A stretch of 18,527 nucleotides of DNA, from assembly GCA_036940085.1 (NCBI GenBank), contig JALLBK010000726.1, forward strand, positions 1-18,527, written 5' to 3'. The notes beneath the pieces are model-generated. The model made no database searches, was not told the origin of the DNA, and saw nothing but the letters and a program-made list of their open reading frames with translations. Both the position numbers and the translations under genes were made by a program. The DNA is from Discostella pseudostelligera. Its lineage: Eukaryota; Bacillariophyta; Thalassiosirophyceae; Thalassiosirales; Thalassiosiraceae. Below are positions 17,096 through 18,527 of the stretch, in pieces (the stretch's first letter is position 1; every line of letters begins with the position of its first letter).

Positions 17096-18085
17096 TTAAA
17101 TTGTTATTGTTAACGGAACACCAGCCGAGGCTTTAGCAACCTTTATTGCATCGTCTCTACAAACATTTCTCTTCTTTATCAATTTCTCAAAATCACTGAC
17201 ATCTCCACTAGCGACTACTAAACCTGACAAAGGACCTTCAATGTCAAGTGCTCCATTGCCTAATGGCACAACCACTTTTGCACCCAACAACTCGGCGATT
17301 TCTAATGTGCGCTCACCTCCGTATACTAATGTGAATTGTCCCGCTGGCGGCACCTGAGCCGGTAAAGATTGCTTCGTTACAGGTGATACCATTACGTCCG
17401 CTCGAATACCCTTAATATTATCGAGGATAACATCACCGTGAGGTTCATAATAGATTGAGAGACTGTTCTCTTTGTTGTCTGATTCGAGTTCCAACAAAAA
17501 GCCATTCTCACGTTTCTGCCATGGAGGTCCGACGAGTGCACCCTGTGTTGCTGTTACTGTTGCACCATCGGATAATATGCAAGAATCTCCATGATCCAAT
17601 ACTTTAATCTGATCAGATCTTAAACCAAAGTCCAATAGTTTCTGTTTACATGACGGCGCCACGATGTAGTTTAGAGTTGGTATTCTATTGCTCAATTTCT
17701 CGAGAGTCGGCAGATGAGTATGATCATCTAATCCCATGGTCAATAAACAATAGCTAGGTTCAGCATCGCATATCATGTCAATTGTAGCATCTTCCGATAG
17801 TACTTTTTTATTAGCACGGTATCCCCATGGAATGCCAAAGTCTAATTGCGATGCAATGGGATCGACCACTACGGATATTTTTGTGTTTCCGTTTGTTGCC
17901 TCCCAAAGCTGGCCGTTGCCTTCTAAATGGGTGTATCGAAACTTTGATTTTCCATCAGAAATGTTATTCGTCAGAGCACTGAACAGATTAGAGAATTGGA
18001 GTTGAGGGCCAAATGCAAGCGACGTGACGGGAAGAACGCGACCAGTGGTGATATACAAGATGGTAAAGAATGATAAACGTATCAT
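17096..18085 (-). CDS. Metallo-beta-lactamase-fold protein of the plant/algal type, likely plastid-targeted
   Basis: Intronless, 329 aa. The N terminus is a signal peptide ending TSLA|FGPQ, again a Phe at the cleavage site, so plastid import is likely. The body follows the Lactamase_B_2/UlaG-like layout seen in plant homologues of unknown function: a strand leading to LLTMGLDDHTHLPTL (115-128), then LNYIVAPSCK, GPPWQKRENGFLLE, SIYYEPHGD, DVMVSPVTKQ and a C-terminal VVPLGNGALD. In the usual HxHxDH metal motif the first two His are replaced by Met117 and Leu119, while D121 and H122 remain and H124 follows. Metal binding may therefore be altered. It is transcribed divergently from Lhcx copy B, with 360 nt between the starts. 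No substrate can be named. Confidence 0.75.
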   Translation of the reverse strand: MIRLSFFTILYITTGRVLPVTSLAFGPQLQFSNLFSALTNNISDGKSKFRYTHLEGNGQLWEATNGNTKISVVVDPIASQLDFGIPWGYRANKKVLSEDATIDMICDAEPSYCLLTMGLDDHTHLPTLEKLSNRIPTLNYIVAPSCKQKLLDFGLRSDQIKVLDHGDSCILSDGATVTATQGALVGPPWQKRENGFLLELESDNKENSLSIYYEPHGDVILDNIKGIRADVMVSPVTKQSLPAQVPPAGQFTLVYGGERTLEIAELLGAKVVVPLGNGALDIEGPLSGLVVASGDVSDFEKLIKKRNVCRDDAIKVAKASAGVPLTITI

Positions 18086-18282
18086 GATTGTTCGGGCATC
18101 GATGCGCGAGGTTGGATCCTATCAACTATTTTTTGAGTTCAATGCTGGTGGGTGGTCTCTGATTCATAATCGCCGTCGAGGAAAGTATCGTAGTGGTCGT
18201 CGATGTCCAGGAGTAGGTGGATGGAAGAGGTCGATGTCGATGAATCATCGCACCAAAAAAACACATCATTTATACACCCTCT

Positions 18283-18301
18283 ACGTAGGAATCTGTAGAA
18301 T
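18283..18301 (+). promoter_or_regulatory. Conserved Lhcx upstream block, copy B
   Basis: ACGTAGGAATCTGTAGAAT, one base different from the copy A block, ending about 145 nt before the ATG. GAACA follows 6 nt downstream in both copies. Confidence 0.6.
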
Positions 18302-18400
18302 AGATAAGAACATCTCAGACGCTGATGTGGTGCACCTCCTCCTCGAGCCGAAGCATTCACATCGCACATTGCCAGGCATTCATCCTATCTAACCCTAGCT

Positions 18401-18410
18401 CTCATAATTC
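18401..18410 (+). promoter_or_regulatory. CTCATAATTC element of Lhcx copy B (candidate initiator)
   Basis: Exact copy of the shared 10-nt element, ending 36 nt before the ATG at 18446 and followed by a leader nearly identical to that of copy A (CCGAACGAATCATCA). Confidence 0.5.
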
Positions 18411-18445
18411 TGCCGAACGAATCATCACATCCACATACTCCAACC

Positions 18446-18527
18446 ATGATGAAGCTTGCCATCGCCTCCCTCCTTGCCGGCTCTGCCGCTGCCTTCGCTC
18501 CCGCCCCCATGGCCAAGACCTCCACCG
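18446..18527 (+). CDS. Lhcx: Lhcx-type fucoxanthin-chlorophyll protein, copy B (5' end only, cut by window edge)
   Basis: Only the first 82 nt are present. They encode MMKLAIASLLAGSAAAFAPA, then PMAKTST, the same presequence as Lhcx copy A. The nucleotide match over these 82 bases has a single, silent difference (CTC against CTT, Leu9). The gene points away from copy A, so the two form a head-to-head inverted pair about 2.8 kb apart with the FCP and MBL-fold genes between them. The rest of the protein lies outside the window, so its integrity and exact paralogue identity are unknown. Confidence 0.9.
   Translation, partial: MMKLAIASLLAGSAAAFAPAPMAKTST

Larger units (their letters stand above)
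18086..18445. promoter_or_regulatory. Divergent promoter region between the MBL-fold gene and Lhcx copy B
   Basis: 360 nt between opposite start codons. On the plus strand it contains CACCAAAAA (from about 18251), ACGTAGGAATCTGTAGAAT (18283-18301), CTCATAATTC (18401-18410) and the CCGAACGAATCATCA leader, the same order as before Lhcx copy A. Open frames crossing it (18024-18392 plus, 18139-18369 minus) overlap these elements and are not credited. Confidence 0.6.

Overview
The window looks like nuclear DNA of a diatom, most likely a centric (Thalassiosirales-like) species. It carries fucoxanthin-chlorophyll a/c antenna genes of the Lhcx type. Several predicted proteins begin with a signal peptide followed by a Phe just after the cleavage site (AFAP, AFGP, HGFQ, HSFQ, DAFS), which is the bipartite plastid presequence of algae with secondary plastids. 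Genes are compact, and the six introns I can place are 93 to 333 nt with GT-AG ends. No rRNA, tRNA, CRISPR array or recognisable transposon was seen.

Layout. The left third (540-6501) holds three plus-strand housekeeping genes, each with one intron: the ribosome-associated GTPase DRG1, a TPR co-chaperone with intact carboxylate clamps, and the spliceosomal ubiquitin ligase PRP19. The middle has an intronless plastid DUF1517 protein (FLAP1-like, 7174-8730), an orphan Ser/Thr-Pro-rich ORF (9344-9958), and a four-exon minus-strand HAD 5'-nucleotidase of the NT5DC type (10534-12892). The nucleotidase shares a divergent promoter with a DWARF27-like carotenoid isomerase-family gene (13180-14724). 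The right end holds Lhcx copy A (minus, 14945-15650), a divergent Lhcx-like FCP gene (plus, 16105-16866), a metallo-beta-lactamase-fold protein (minus, 17096-18085), and the first 82 nt of Lhcx copy B (plus, 18446 to the window edge).

Themes. Much of the right half concerns photosynthesis or plastid metabolism: Lhcx proteins (photoprotective antenna), the DUF1517/FLAP1 family (linked in plants to non-photochemical quenching), and a D27-like protein (carotenoid isomerisation). The two Lhcx copies differ at only 1 of the 82 visible coding bases, yet their upstream regions have diverged except for short blocks at matching distances from the ATG. These blocks are candidate light or stress control elements. 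Other candidate control regions are tandem GGCGGGA (E2F-like) arrays upstream of PRP19 and of the DUF1517 gene, and a CRE-like ACGTCA/ACGTCA/TGACGC cluster in the NT5DC/D27 divergent promoter.

One clear assembly problem exists. A single N at 15054 separates two identical 72-nt copies inside Lhcx copy A, which breaks the reading frame and is best explained as an unmerged contig overlap.
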